A DNA stretch of 42,793 nucleotides from Terriglobia bacterium (GTDB lineage: Bacteria > Acidobacteriota > Terriglobia > Bryobacterales > Bryobacteraceae): NCBI GenBank assembly GCA_020073365.1, contig JAIQFL010000055.1:1-42793 (forward strand). The letters are read 5' to 3'. Shown piece after piece: positions 25,569 through 33,895 of the stretch. Positions within the stretch are counted from its first letter, which is position 1. The number at the start of each line of letters is the position of its first letter. Both the position numbers and the translations under genes were made by a program. A model generated the notes under the pieces. That model saw only the letters and a program-made list of their open reading frames with translations, made no database searches and was not told the DNA's origin.

Positions 25569-25605
25569 ACGGAATTTTCCGTCACGCCCTGGAGGCTCTG
25601 CCTCC
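25569..25605. repeat. Two adjacent small hairpins
   Basis: ACGGAA-TT-TTCCGT (25569-25582) is followed by GGAGGC-TCT-GCCTCC (25591-25605). They lie just after the S53 remnant and before the next gene. They could be an old terminator or short dispersed palindromes; the lack of a T-run makes termination doubtful. Confidence 0.45.
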
Positions 25606-25657
25606 TATTCGCCGTGATAAGCTATCGAAGCGGCATGAAACTGCATGAAGGGATGTC

Positions 25658-26452
25658 ATGACTGAACAAGAGAGCGCGCCGAATATCGTGAATCTCGATG
25701 AGCTTCTGGGGTTCCGCGAGGTCACGGAGCGAATTACCGGTTTCCTCAACCAGCGGCTCAAGGGTCATCTGACTGCGATGTCTCCCCTGCTGGTGCCCGG
25801 CCGCGTTCTTGGTAAGCATGTGGGGCCGCGCGAATCGGCCCCCAAGGCCGACGAGGCCCTCGCGGACCTTTCGGAAAAATACAAGCAGGTCTGCGCCAGC
25901 CTGTCCGGGCTCAAGCCGGAGCTCGATGAAGAGGCGCTTACCTCCATCGGGTCCGCGATTCAAATCTACCCGTACGAGTACACCTACGAAGCCCATGGGG
26001 CTAACTCTGCCGCCCGAAAAATCGCCATGACTTCTCCCGTCCGGTGGGTCGTCACTTACGGAGCGGCGATCTCGCTTTCGCAGTTGCGAACTCTACTGCT
26101 CAACCCCAATGACCGCCGGTCCTCGTCCGTGCGCCAGTTCGTAGTCAACGCTCTGGCGTTCCAGACCACCCTGGGCCGAAGTCCCGGCGCGGCGCACTTG
26201 ATCAACGATCTGCGATACGAGATTCGCACCCAAGCCCTACCGGGTCTGGACGGCCTTCCGCTGATGACTCTCAGCGTCCAACTGCCATCCTTCCGTCCTG
26301 CCGACGATCTTCTCCTCACGGCCACTCGCCTTTCCGGCGTTCCGGCTTTCATAGAGCTCATCGACACCGGTGCCGTGCGCAGCATGGAAGACCCCCTGCG
26401 CCTGCAGATCGAAGCGTTACTAGAGGAGCCGGCCACAGCCGAGAGCTCTTGA
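25658..26452 (+). CDS. Protein of unknown function
   Basis: The ATG at 25658 follows AAGGGA at a suitable distance and gives 264 soluble, mixed-charge residues. I do not recognise the family. It has no signal peptide or membrane segment. Residues 1-110 look helical (LDELLGFREVTERITGFLNQ, DEALADLSEKYKQVCASLSG). A beta-richer segment follows (IQIYPYEYTYEAHG, MTSPVRWVVTYGA), and the end is helical (SMEDPLRLQIEALLEEP). A stretch before it (VQLPSFRPADDLLLTATRLS) suggests a compact alpha/beta domain. It stands alone between a pseudogene and folP. Codon use looks like its neighbours, so it is probably a genuine gene. Confidence 0.75.
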   Translation: MTEQESAPNIVNLDELLGFREVTERITGFLNQRLKGHLTAMSPLLVPGRVLGKHVGPRESAPKADEALADLSEKYKQVCASLSGLKPELDEEALTSIGSAIQIYPYEYTYEAHGANSAARKIAMTSPVRWVVTYGAAISLSQLRTLLLNPNDRRSSSVRQFVVNALAFQTTLGRSPGAAHLINDLRYEIRTQALPGLDGLPLMTLSVQLPSFRPADDLLLTATRLSGVPAFIELIDTGAVRSMEDPLRLQIEALLEEPATAESS

Positions 26453-26459
26453 AACTCTG

Positions 26460-26640
26460 CGCCCTCCGCTTCCTCTGCGCTCGAACCCCGCACGCGAACC
26501 ACGCCTTCCACATCGCCGCACCCCTTTTTTCTTTTTTTGCACTCGGCGTCTCTGCGCCTCGGCGGTGATCTCATTCTTCTCGCTTTCTCCGCGCTCTCCG
26601 CGGCTCCGCGGTGGGCTGGTTTTTTCCAGGGGTTGCCCTG
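26460..26640. repeat. Pyrimidine-rich intergenic repeat tract (CTCTGCG family)
   Basis: The gap before folP is filled by repeated CTCTGCG, CGCCTCGGCGGTGA and CTCCGCGGCTCCGCGGTG motifs and a T-rich run near 26526-26539. The same motifs occur between the slipin and nfeD genes. Open frames across it are low-complexity and are not called. Confidence 0.5.
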
Positions 26641-26688
26641 CCCTCCACCCCTCCACACCGGACGCAAAAGTGCGAAATTGGAAAGACG

Positions 26689-27534
26689 GTGCGAAAGCTC
26701 TTCTACTGGAAACTGAAGCAACGCGAGATCAAGCTGGGGGAGCGCACGGTCCTGATGGGCGTGCTGAATATAACCCCGGACTCCTTTACCGACGGCGGTA
26801 AATACTCCGACCCGGACCGCGCCTTCGCGCGCGCGTTGGAGCTTGAGGAACTGGGGGCGGACATCATCGATATCGGAGCCGAATCCACCCGGCCCGGCTC
26901 CGCGCGCATCCCCGCCGCCGAAGAGTTGCGCCGTCTGGTCCCCGTCCTGAAGCGGCTGAAGGGCCGGTTGAGCGTTCCGATTTCCGTGGACACCTACAAA
27001 GCCGAAGTGGCCGAGCGCGCCATCGAATTGGGGGCCGAAATCATCAACGATCCCTCCGGCCTGACCTTCGAGCCTCAACTGTCCCGCGTGGTTTCCAACC
27101 ACGATGCCGGTCTGGTCATCAATCACATGCGCGGCCGGCCGGAGACCTGGTCGAAGCTGGGTCCCATGCCCGACCCCGTGGGAACCATCGCCCGCGATCT
27201 CGAGGCCGCCGTCAGCCGCGCCCGCCACGTGGGCATCGACAAGACCAGGCTGGTCATCGACCCCGGCATCGGATTCGGCAAGCGCAAGGAACAGAACTCG
27301 CTGATCCTGGGACGCCTCCCGGAGCTTGCCGGCCTCGACGTTCCGCTGATGGTGGGGCCCTCGCACAAGCACTTCCTCGCCCATGAGAGTCTCGAGGAGA
27401 CCAGGTACGCTACTGCCGCGGCGGTGGCGGTATGCGTGCTGGGCGGCGCTCACATTGTCCGCGTTCACGACGTGCGCCAGATGCGCGCCGCCGCCGACGT
27501 GGCGGATGAGATTCTGGCCACAAAGAGTAGTTAA
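26689..27534 (+). CDS. folP: Dihydropteroate synthase
   Basis: The GTG at 26689 (VRKLFYWKLKQREIKLGE) is chosen because upstream codons lie in an intergenic repeat tract; this gives 281 residues, normal for FolP. Motifs are LMGVLNITPDSFTDGG (22-37), IIDIGAESTRPG, SVPISVDTYKAEV, NDPSGL and DPGIGFGKRKEQN, which form the pterin- and p-aminobenzoate-binding TIM-barrel loops. FolP condenses 7,8-dihydropterin pyrophosphate with p-aminobenzoate in folate synthesis. The usual MxxMHMxG segment is LVINHMRGRPETW here. No other folate gene is nearby. Confidence 0.94.
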   Translation: MRKLFYWKLKQREIKLGERTVLMGVLNITPDSFTDGGKYSDPDRAFARALELEELGADIIDIGAESTRPGSARIPAAEELRRLVPVLKRLKGRLSVPISVDTYKAEVAERAIELGAEIINDPSGLTFEPQLSRVVSNHDAGLVINHMRGRPETWSKLGPMPDPVGTIARDLEAAVSRARHVGIDKTRLVIDPGIGFGKRKEQNSLILGRLPELAGLDVPLMVGPSHKHFLAHESLEETRYATAAAVAVCVLGGAHIVRVHDVRQMRAAADVADEILATKSS

Positions 27535-27577
27535 TTATGCGCAACCGGGAGGGACGGATTTCGTCTATAACGATGCT

Positions 27578-30500
27578 ATGAAACAAGTGTTTTTAGTCCT
27601 TTTTCTGGTGGTATTTACAGCGTTCGCCCAGACGCGCAGCCGCCTGGCGGACTATGCCTTGATCCTGGCCGACCCCCCGGTAGCTCAGAAGACCCACTCG
27701 CGCGTAGCTCTTCGGGGCCCGGAAGCGCAGGCGGACCTCCAGCGCATTCGCAACGCGCAGGGCGGCGTACTGGCGGAGCTCCAACGCCGCAAGGTCCAGG
27801 TGACCGGCGCCGGACAGATTCTGGTGAACGCCGTGTTCGTCACCGCGAGCCGCGAAACCGCGGCGCAATTGCGCGACATCCCCGGCGTGGCTTACGTGGT
27901 ACCCGCGCCGCCGCTTCACATGGACCTCAATCGCGCTTTGGACCTCGAAAACGTGCCGGCGGCGTGGAGCGCCGTGGGCGGAGCGTCGAACGCCGGCGCA
28001 GGGATCAAGATCGGGATCATCGATTCGGGCCTCGACCTCAACCACCCCGGATTCAAGGATCCCTCCGTCACCCCGCCGCCCGGTTTTCCGAAAGGCGACA
28101 CGAACTACACCAACAGCAAGGTGATTGTGGCGCGCAGTTATGTGGCGCTGGACTCCGCCGGCTACGATCCCGCCGACCCCATCGCAACTTCGCATCCCGA
28201 CGATTACTCGCCTCGTGATCGCGTGGGCCATGGCACGGCCATTGCGATGATCGCCGCCGGGGTCCAGAACACGGGACCAGGCGGCACGATTCAGGGCGTG
28301 GCTCCCAAGGCATTTCTCGGCAACTATAAGATTATCGGTTCGCCCAGCATCAACCCGTTCGCCCGGCTGGCCGCTTTCCAACAGGCGCTCCAGGACGCCC
28401 TCACGGATGGGATGGACATCGTTACGTTTTCGCTCAGTGAAGGCGACCCCGCGTTTTACGGCCCGCTGGACACTGGCACTTCGGTGTGCGGCCACGATGG
28501 CCCGTGCGACCTGGTTGTGGATGCAGTGGAGAACGCCGTCACCAACGGAATGGTCGTGGTGGTATCCGCCGGCAACGATGGCAACATCGGCAAAAGAATT
28601 CCCACGCTGAACACCATCCATAGCCCGGGCACCGCGCCTTCCGGCATCACCGTAGGCGCCTCGGTGAACTCCCACATCTTCTTCCAGGCGGTGCATGTAA
28701 ACGGCTCGGGCGTACCGTCCGGACTGCAGAATATCAATGCCTTGTTCGGCGACGGCCCGCACATCGCAGCGCCTCTCAGCGCTCCCATCCGCGATGTCGC
28801 CCAGTTGGGAAACGATGGGTTGGCTTGCTCGAGTCTTACCGGTGGTTCGCTCACCGGCGCGATTGCGCTGATCCAACGCGGCGGAGTCTGTTCTTTCACC
28901 GACAAGATCGTCAATGCGCAGAATGCCGGCGCGATTGGCGTCGTCCTCTACCAGCTAAGCAGCCAGAACACCGTCTTTAGCACGCTTGGCGCACAGAGCA
29001 CCGGCATTCCCGCAGTCATGATTGGCAATTCCGATGGAGTCGCATTGAAGAGTTTCCTGGCATCGAATTCAGGGGCGACCGTCTCGCTTGATCCTGCGCT
29101 GACGGCCAGTGAAATCACGCCTGACACGGTGTGGCCTGCCTCATCGCGCGGACCTTCGCCCGGAATCTTCGCGGCGGCGGCGGCCACGGTCATCAAGCCC
29201 GAACTGGTGGCGGTTGGCGCAAACGTCTACACCGCGACCCAGAAGCTCGACCCCAACGGCGATTCCTACCATGCCAGCGGCTACACCAGCGTAACCGGCA
29301 CCAGCTACGCCGTGCCGATGGTGGCAGGCGCGGTGGCGCTGGTGAAACAGAAGTTCGGACCGGGAATGACGCCGGCGCAACTGAAATCGGCGGTGGTCAA
29401 CACCGCATCGCCGAGCGTGTCGGACGAAGCCGGTCAGGCGAGCGTGAATTCGGCAGGCGCGGGTAAGCTCAACGCCGGCGATGCGGTGAACATCGCGGCA
29501 ACGCTGGAGCCAGCCACCATGGAGTTCGGCGTGATCGGCGCGGGCTCTCTGCCCATCAGCCGTGCGTTGAAGATCACCAACGTGAGCAGTTCCGCGGCAA
29601 CCTTCAACTTCGCCGTGCAGCCGCCCAACGCCAGCGTGCAGATAACGCCTTCCAGCCTGACTCTGCAACCACCGGGGTCACAGAGCGGCAACAGCAACAC
29701 AGTGACCGTGACGCTGGCCGGTACCCGGCCCGCTCCCGGATCCTATGAAGGATTCATTGTGGTGACCGGCGCCGGTCCCACCTTGCGCGTGCCGTATCAG
29801 TACCTGGTGGGAAGCGGAACTCCCACCGACGTATTTCCCATCGGCAACGGCGGATTCCTGGGAGGCACCAACGACACGGACTGGGAACTGGACCTGCGAG
29901 TGGTGGATCAGTTTGGCGTGCCGGTGCTTGGAACCCCGGTAATTTTCGGTGTGGTGCAGGGTGGCGGAAAGGTCACGGGCGGCGACAACCAATCGTTCGC
30001 TCTCGGCAACGCCGCTGCCTTCGTCAACCTCGGCCCTAACCAGGGCGACCAGATCTTCACTGCCACCGTTGGCGGTCTCACCGTGCAATTCAACGGCTTC
30101 GCGCGGGTCTATCCGGTGATTACGCCCAATCGCGTGGTGGACGCGGCGTCCTTTCAGGTGGGCCAGGGGTTGGCTCCCGGGTCCTATATCACGATCTTCG
30201 GGACCGCGCTAGCGGACGCCACCCAGGTGGAATCGACCTCCTCGCTACCGGTGGCTTTGTCCGACGTCAGCGTGAGCTTTGACGGAGGCGGCTTGAGCCT
30301 GCCCGGCCATATCCACTTCGTCAGCCCGGGCCAGATCAATGTGCAGATACCGTGGGAATTCCAGGGTCAGTCTTCGGTGGCCATGAAGGTCACGGTGAGC
30401 GCATTGCCGAGCAGCGTTTACACCGTCCCGCTGGCCACTTACTCGCCCGGCGTCTTGGAATACAACGACAACGGCCACCAGTCCGCCGTCGCTCAAGACA

Positions 30501-30826
30501 TCAGCTTCAATCTGATCAGCCAGGCCAACCCCGCGCAGCGCGGCAAGACAATTCAGGTTTATATGAATGGCTTGGGACCGGTGACCAATCAGCCCGCCTC
30601 TGGAGAGCCCAGCCCGGCCCAACCCCTGGCGTCCACCACGGTGGTTCCCACTGCAACCATCGGAGGACTCCCTGCTCAGGTGAGCTTCAGTGGCTTGACT
30701 CCTGGGAGTGTGGGGCTTTATCAGGTGAACGTTACGGTGCCAGGTGCTGCCCCGACGGGCAATCAGCCGCTCGCGATATCCGTGAACGGCATCAACGCCA
30801 AGGTCTCCAGCATCCCGGTGCAATAG
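27578..30826 (+). CDS. Exported S8 family (subtilisin-like) serine protease with PA insert and C-terminal Ig-like/TIGR03437-type domain
   Basis: The ATG at 27578 starts a clear signal peptide (MKQVFLVLFLVVFTAFAQT); the total is 1082 residues. An I9-like pro-domain spans ~22-115. The catalytic triad is Asp149 (IGIIDSGLDL), His218 (RVGHGTAIAM) and Ser576 (GTSYAVPMVAG). A protease-associated domain (~400-500, GAIALIQRGGVCSFTDKIVN) is inserted between His and Ser, as in large S8 proteases. Beta-sandwich domains follow, and the last ~230 residues (VVDAASFQVGQGLAPGSYIT to VNVTVPGAAPTGNQPLAISV) match the TIGR03437-type tail common in Solibacter-like bacteria. It is probably secreted or surface-bound and degrades proteins outside the cell. 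Confidence 0.92.
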   Translation: MKQVFLVLFLVVFTAFAQTRSRLADYALILADPPVAQKTHSRVALRGPEAQADLQRIRNAQGGVLAELQRRKVQVTGAGQILVNAVFVTASRETAAQLRDIPGVAYVVPAPPLHMDLNRALDLENVPAAWSAVGGASNAGAGIKIGIIDSGLDLNHPGFKDPSVTPPPGFPKGDTNYTNSKVIVARSYVALDSAGYDPADPIATSHPDDYSPRDRVGHGTAIAMIAAGVQNTGPGGTIQGVAPKAFLGNYKIIGSPSINPFARLAAFQQALQDALTDGMDIVTFSLSEGDPAFYGPLDTGTSVCGHDGPCDLVVDAVENAVTNGMVVVVSAGNDGNIGKRIPTLNTIHSPGTAPSGITVGASVNSHIFFQAVHVNGSGVPSGLQNINALFGDGPHIAAPLSAPIRDVAQLGNDGLACSSLTGGSLTGAIALIQRGGVCSFTDKIVNAQNAGAIGVVLYQLSSQNTVFSTLGAQSTGIPAVMIGNSDGVALKSFLASNSGATVSLDPALTASEITPDTVWPASSRGPSPGIFAAAAATVIKPELVAVGANVYTATQKLDPNGDSYHASGYTSVTGTSYAVPMVAGAVALVKQKFGPGMTPAQLKSAVVNTASPSVSDEAGQASVNSAGAGKLNAGDAVNIAATLEPATMEFGVIGAGSLPISRALKITNVSSSAATFNFAVQPPNASVQITPSSLTLQPPGSQSGNSNTVTVTLAGTRPAPGSYEGFIVVTGAGPTLRVPYQYLVGSGTPTDVFPIGNGGFLGGTNDTDWELDLRVVDQFGVPVLGTPVIFGVVQGGGKVTGGDNQSFALGNAAAFVNLGPNQGDQIFTATVGGLTVQFNGFARVYPVITPNRVVDAASFQVGQGLAPGSYITIFGTALADATQVESTSSLPVALSDVSVSFDGGGLSLPGHIHFVSPGQINVQIPWEFQGQSSVAMKVTVSALPSSVYTVPLATYSPGVLEYNDNGHQSAVAQDISFNLISQANPAQRGKTIQVYMNGLGPVTNQPASGEPSPAQPLASTTVVPTATIGGLPAQVSFSGLTPGSVGLYQVNVTVPGAAPTGNQPLAISVNGINAKVSSIPVQ

Positions 30827-30863
30827 ATGGCATAACCTCTGTGGGGCTTGCAATCCTGCCGGC

Positions 30864-30922
30864 AGCCGCCTTTTCAGGCGGCTTGGACCCGCTGAAAGCG
30901 GGTCCGCAGGCTGAAAGCCTGC
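30864..30922. repeat. Triple-hairpin array with TTTC/GAA loops upstream of greA
   Basis: Three perfect hairpins stand back to back: AGCCGCCT-TTTC-AGGCGGCT (30864-30883); GGACCCGCT and AGCGGGTCC arms around GAA (30885-30905); GCAGGCT-GAA-AGCCTGC (30906-30922). The third recurs in inverted orientation at 5141-5163. The array lies after the protease stop and could also end its transcript. Confidence 0.75.
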
Positions 30923-30939
30923 CCCACTCCCGCTATAAT
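30911..30939 (+). promoter_or_regulatory. Probable promoter of greA, overlapping the hairpin array
   Basis: A perfect TATAAT (30934-30939) lies 17 bases after CTGAAA (30911-30916), a four-of-six match to TTGACA that falls within the third hairpin. Transcription would begin near 30946, 19 bases before the greA ATG, with GGAG at 30947-30950 as a possible ribosome-binding site. Confidence 0.5.
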
Positions 30940-30964
30940 GTGACGGTGGAGCTGTCCCCGTCAG

Positions 30965-31432
30965 ATGACTGATATCAAAAAGAAGCTTCAGGACGAAATC
31001 GTTGTGCTCGAATATGAGCTGCACGTCGAGCTTCCCCGTGAGATCCTGAAGGCGCGCGCCCACGGGGACCTCAGCGAGAACGCCGAGTACCACGCCGCTA
31101 AGGACCGCCAGGGCTTCGTGAACGCCCGCCTGAACCAATTGAAAAAGCGGCTCGCCGAGCTGTCGATGATCGACTTCACCAAGATCCCGCACGGCAAGGT
31201 CGGACTCGGCTCCACCGTCGTCGTGCTCGACACCAAGCGCGAGGAAGAGTTCACCTATAACCTGGTGACCAGCGAGGAGGCCGATGCCGCTAACGGTAGA
31301 ATCTCCACCACATCTCCGATCGGTCGAGCGCTGCTGGGCAAAGAGGTCGGCGACGCCGTCCGCGTGCAAAGCCCGGGAGGCGTCAAGGAACTGGAAATCC
31401 TGAAGCTGACCACCATTCACGATGCCGCCTGA
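30965..31432 (+). CDS. greA: Transcription elongation factor GreA
   Basis: The 155-residue protein has the N-terminal coiled coil with the acidic tip and GDLSENAEYHAAKDRQ (54-69), which reaches the polymerase active site and stimulates cleavage of backtracked RNA. The C-terminal FKBP-like domain reads VGLGSTVVVLDTKREEE, then ISTTSPIGRALLGKEVGD. The segment between them (QLKKRLAELSMIDFTKIPHG) is as in GreA. Its 3' end overlaps the CDP-alcohol phosphotransferase gene by 11 bases, so both are likely on one transcript from the promoter at 30911-30939. Confidence 0.94.
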   Translation: MTDIKKKLQDEIVVLEYELHVELPREILKARAHGDLSENAEYHAAKDRQGFVNARLNQLKKRLAELSMIDFTKIPHGKVGLGSTVVVLDTKREEEFTYNLVTSEEADAANGRISTTSPIGRALLGKEVGDAVRVQSPGGVKELEILKLTTIHDAA

Positions 31433-32069
31433 CAAGAAGTGGACCTTCACCCGTGCCATCGGGATAGCCTCCGGCGCCGTCATCGATCGCATCGTGCGCT
31501 GGCTGGCGTTATCGAAAATCCATCCCAACGTCCTCACTTTCCTCGGGCTCCTGATCAACATCTGGGCCGCCTGGCTGTTCGCCCGGGCCGGCAGCGCCAC
31601 CGATCCGAGGGTGGATTTCCGTTGGGCGGGGCTAGTGGTGATCGGCGCAGGCCTGTTCGACATGGTGGACGGACGCGTGGCCCGTGCCACAGACCAGGTG
31701 ACACCGTTCGGCGGCTTCTTCGATTCGGTGCTCGACCGCTATTCCGATCTGGCCCTCTTCATGGGTTTGCTGGTTTACTACGCCTCCATCAATCGTTTCT
31801 TCTACATTGTGCTCACGGCCATCGTGATGACCGGTTCGGTGATGGTGAGCTACACCCGCTCGCGCGCCGAAAACACCATTCTCAAGTGCAAGGTCGGTTT
31901 TCTCGAGCGGCCGGAACGCGTGGTGTTGATCATCATCGGCGCGCTGTTCGATCGCATGGCGGCGGTGCTCTGGGTGATTGCCATTCTGTCCAATCTCACG
32001 GTGGTTCACCGCATGATCTACACCTGGCAGGAGACCAAGCGCCTCGCCGGGGCACACACATCTAAATAA
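31422..32069 (+). CDS. CDP-alcohol phosphatidyltransferase family membrane enzyme
   Basis: The 215-residue integral membrane protein carries the complete family motif DMVDGRVARATDQVTPFGGFF followed by DSVLD (D-x2-DG-x2-AR-x8-G-x3-D-x3-D), whose aspartates bind two metal ions. About six hydrophobic segments are visible. These enzymes transfer a phosphatidyl group from CDP-diacylglycerol to an alcohol such as glycerol phosphate or inositol phosphate. The exact acceptor cannot be read; the sequence looks more like inositol-phosphate/archaetidylinositol-type members than PgsA, but this is only an impression. The start overlaps greA by 11 bp. Confidence 0.88.
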   Translation: MPPDKKWTFTRAIGIASGAVIDRIVRWLALSKIHPNVLTFLGLLINIWAAWLFARAGSATDPRVDFRWAGLVVIGAGLFDMVDGRVARATDQVTPFGGFFDSVLDRYSDLALFMGLLVYYASINRFFYIVLTAIVMTGSVMVSYTRSRAENTILKCKVGFLERPERVVLIIIGALFDRMAAVLWVIAILSNLTVVHRMIYTWQETKRLAGAHTSK

Positions 32070-32092
32070 CGGCCGCTTGGCCTGTCTTTGAC

Positions 32093-33136
32093 CTACGCCC
32101 TGGGAGATTCGCACGGAAATTGCAACATCACGCGGTAGATTTTGCCCTGGGGACCCGCCAGGACAACCGCATCCTCGCCGTAACGAACTTCGAGCCGCCG
32201 CCGAACGTGGGCCAGCCCCATCCCCATATTGCGCCGCGGGGGCGTCTCTGGGTCGAACGCGTTTTCCAGTGTGATAAAGACGGCGCCGCCACTGCGGCTG
32301 GCGGCCAGCCGGATGGAACCGCCCTCCAGCAGGCCCGCAATGCCGTGCCTCACCGCGTTCTCCACCAGCGGCTGCAGCAGCAGCGGCGGAACCGCGCAGT
32401 CTTCGCAGGTCACCCCGATGTCCTCCTCCACCCTCAGGCGCTCCCCGAAGCGCACCTGCTCCACTTCCAGGTAGCTTCGCGCCAGCGCCAGTTCCTCGCG
32501 CAATGGAATACTCTCGCGGTCTGCCATCCCCAGGCTGCTGCGCAGGAAGTCCGCCAGCCGGATGCACATCTCCCGCGCGCGAGCCCCGTCCACCGTGGCA
32601 AGCGCGCTGATCGAGTGCAGGCTGTTAAACAGAAAATGCGGATTGAGCTGGTTGCGGAGCGACTGCAACTCCGCTTCGCGCGCCAAGGTTCGGGCTTCCG
32701 CGGCGTTGCGCTCAGCCTCTCGCGACGCCTCGGCCGCCAGCACTGCGTAGTGCAGTCCCGTCGAAAACAGGTAGAGCAGGACCCCCATCCCGAACAGCAA
32801 TCCGGTGACCCCAGGGGCCAGCACGGCCGGCCGCGAGAGCGCATACGCCATCGCCGTCGCGGTTCCCACCAGCACCAGGCTTCCGGCTGCGCCCGCGGCC
32901 GTGAAGGTCACCAGCAGCTCGGGCAACTGGGAGAGCCGCAAGGGCCGGATGCGGCAGATCTGCCACGGCGAGAGGCACACGAAGGCGAAAACGATGCAAG
33001 CCGGCCAAAAGACTGCTACCGCGTCCTTGGGGGCCGCGCCGCCGGCGGAACTCACATATACCAGCAATCCCAAAACGGGAGTCCAGGCCGCCAGGTACAG
33101 CAGCAACCGCCGGCGCGACGCCAGAATTGGATGCAT
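32093..33136 (-). CDS. LytS/YehU-type sensor histidine kinase
   Basis: The 347-residue protein has four hydrophobic segments within residues 10-135, a short coiled linker (EASREAERNAAEARTLAREA) and the His_kinase domain with NQLNPHFLFNSLHS (162-175), in which His167 is the phosphoacceptor. The ATP-binding domain follows (PPLLLQPLVENAVRHGI for the N box; GMGLAHVRRRLEVRYG). Partners of this family are normally LytTR response regulators encoded next door. None is present: downstream lies a convergent gene only 23 bases away, and upstream (6-base gap) the LiaF-like gene. The regulator must lie elsewhere. Confidence 0.9.
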   Translation of the reverse strand: MHPILASRRRLLLYLAAWTPVLGLLVYVSSAGGAAPKDAVAVFWPACIVFAFVCLSPWQICRIRPLRLSQLPELLVTFTAAGAAGSLVLVGTATAMAYALSRPAVLAPGVTGLLFGMGVLLYLFSTGLHYAVLAAEASREAERNAAEARTLAREAELQSLRNQLNPHFLFNSLHSISALATVDGARAREMCIRLADFLRSSLGMADRESIPLREELALARSYLEVEQVRFGERLRVEEDIGVTCEDCAVPPLLLQPLVENAVRHGIAGLLEGGSIRLAASRSGGAVFITLENAFDPETPPRRNMGMGLAHVRRRLEVRYGEDAVVLAGPQGKIYRVMLQFPCESPRA

Positions 33137-33142
33137 CGCCGG

Positions 33143-33895
33143 TCAATTCTTCACGTCCACGCCACCGAATACCGCGGCACCCTTCACGATGAGCTGTTTC
33201 ACGCCGGGAACCAACGCCGGGTTGGTTTGGAGCGTGTTGTCCGCATACCCTCCGAAAATCCCGGTGCCCTCCACCACGGCGTTCCAGGACTGCGGTATCT
33301 TGAGCTCGACGCCGCCGAACATCGCGTCGATCTCCAGCACGGCCCGGTCACCCACAATGGCGGCCTGGCGGAGGTCCAGTTCCACCCCGCCGAACAAAGC
33401 CAACACATGGCCGCCCTGGAAATCCTGGGTAGTCAGGACGCGCTTAGCTCCGCCGAAAATAGCGCTGACGTTCAAGGTGTTGACGTCGGACACGCGAGCC
33501 TCCGATGGGTTCGGCACTTTCACATGCCACTCCGCAGTCCTCTGAAATAGCAGCAACAGGCCGAGGCCGACCAGGAAGAGCGGCCAAATCTCGCGCATCC
33601 CCAGGTCGATGTAGCCCAGGTTTCGAGCCAGAAAGATCCCGCCAAAGCCGACCAGAACTCCTCCGAACACCCGGCCACCGGCAACCGTCGAGTCCACCAG
33701 CTTGACGATCCCGCCGGCGATCAGAATCGCCGGCCAGAAACGGACCCATTCACGCAAGTAGAAGATGTGGAGGTTACTGAGGAAGAAAAGCGCTCCGACG
33801 CCGATCAGGATCAGGCCGGGAACCATCGCCGAGCCTGGCCCTATTGTGAATCCCGCGTGCACCCGGTAAGGACGCTGACGATCATGTAGTTCCAT
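33143..33895 (-). CDS. LiaF-like membrane protein (DUF5668 helices plus LiaF C-terminal domain)
   Basis: The 250-residue protein has about four hydrophobic helices (residues ~20-116, including MVPGLILIGVGALFFLSN and FWPAILIAGGIVKLVD), then a soluble beta-helix-like domain with the repeated FGG motif (SAIFGGAKR, ALFGGVELD, AMFGGVELK, GIFGGYAD, AVFGGVDVK), characteristic of LiaF / cell-wall-active antibiotic response proteins. LiaF of Firmicutes inhibits the LiaS kinase. Here the gene precedes a LytS-type kinase with a 6-base gap, so a sensor-inhibitor pair for envelope stress is a reasonable inference. Confidence 0.85.
   Translation of the reverse strand: MELHDRQRPYRVHAGFTIGPGSAMVPGLILIGVGALFFLSNLHIFYLREWVRFWPAILIAGGIVKLVDSTVAGGRVFGGVLVGFGGIFLARNLGYIDLGMREIWPLFLVGLGLLLLFQRTAEWHVKVPNPSEARVSDVNTLNVSAIFGGAKRVLTTQDFQGGHVLALFGGVELDLRQAAIVGDRAVLEIDAMFGGVELKIPQSWNAVVEGTGIFGGYADNTLQTNPALVPGVKQLIVKGAAVFGGVDVKN

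Noticed and set aside
26056..27468. 470-codon minus-strand open frame
   Set aside because: It is antisense to folP and the unknown gene and crosses a low-complexity repeat tract.
30245..31690. 481-codon minus-strand open frame
   Set aside because: It is antisense to the subtilase tail, greA and the phosphotransferase gene.
32120..33550. 476-codon plus-strand open frame
   Set aside because: It is antisense to the histidine kinase and LiaF-like genes, which have clear motifs.
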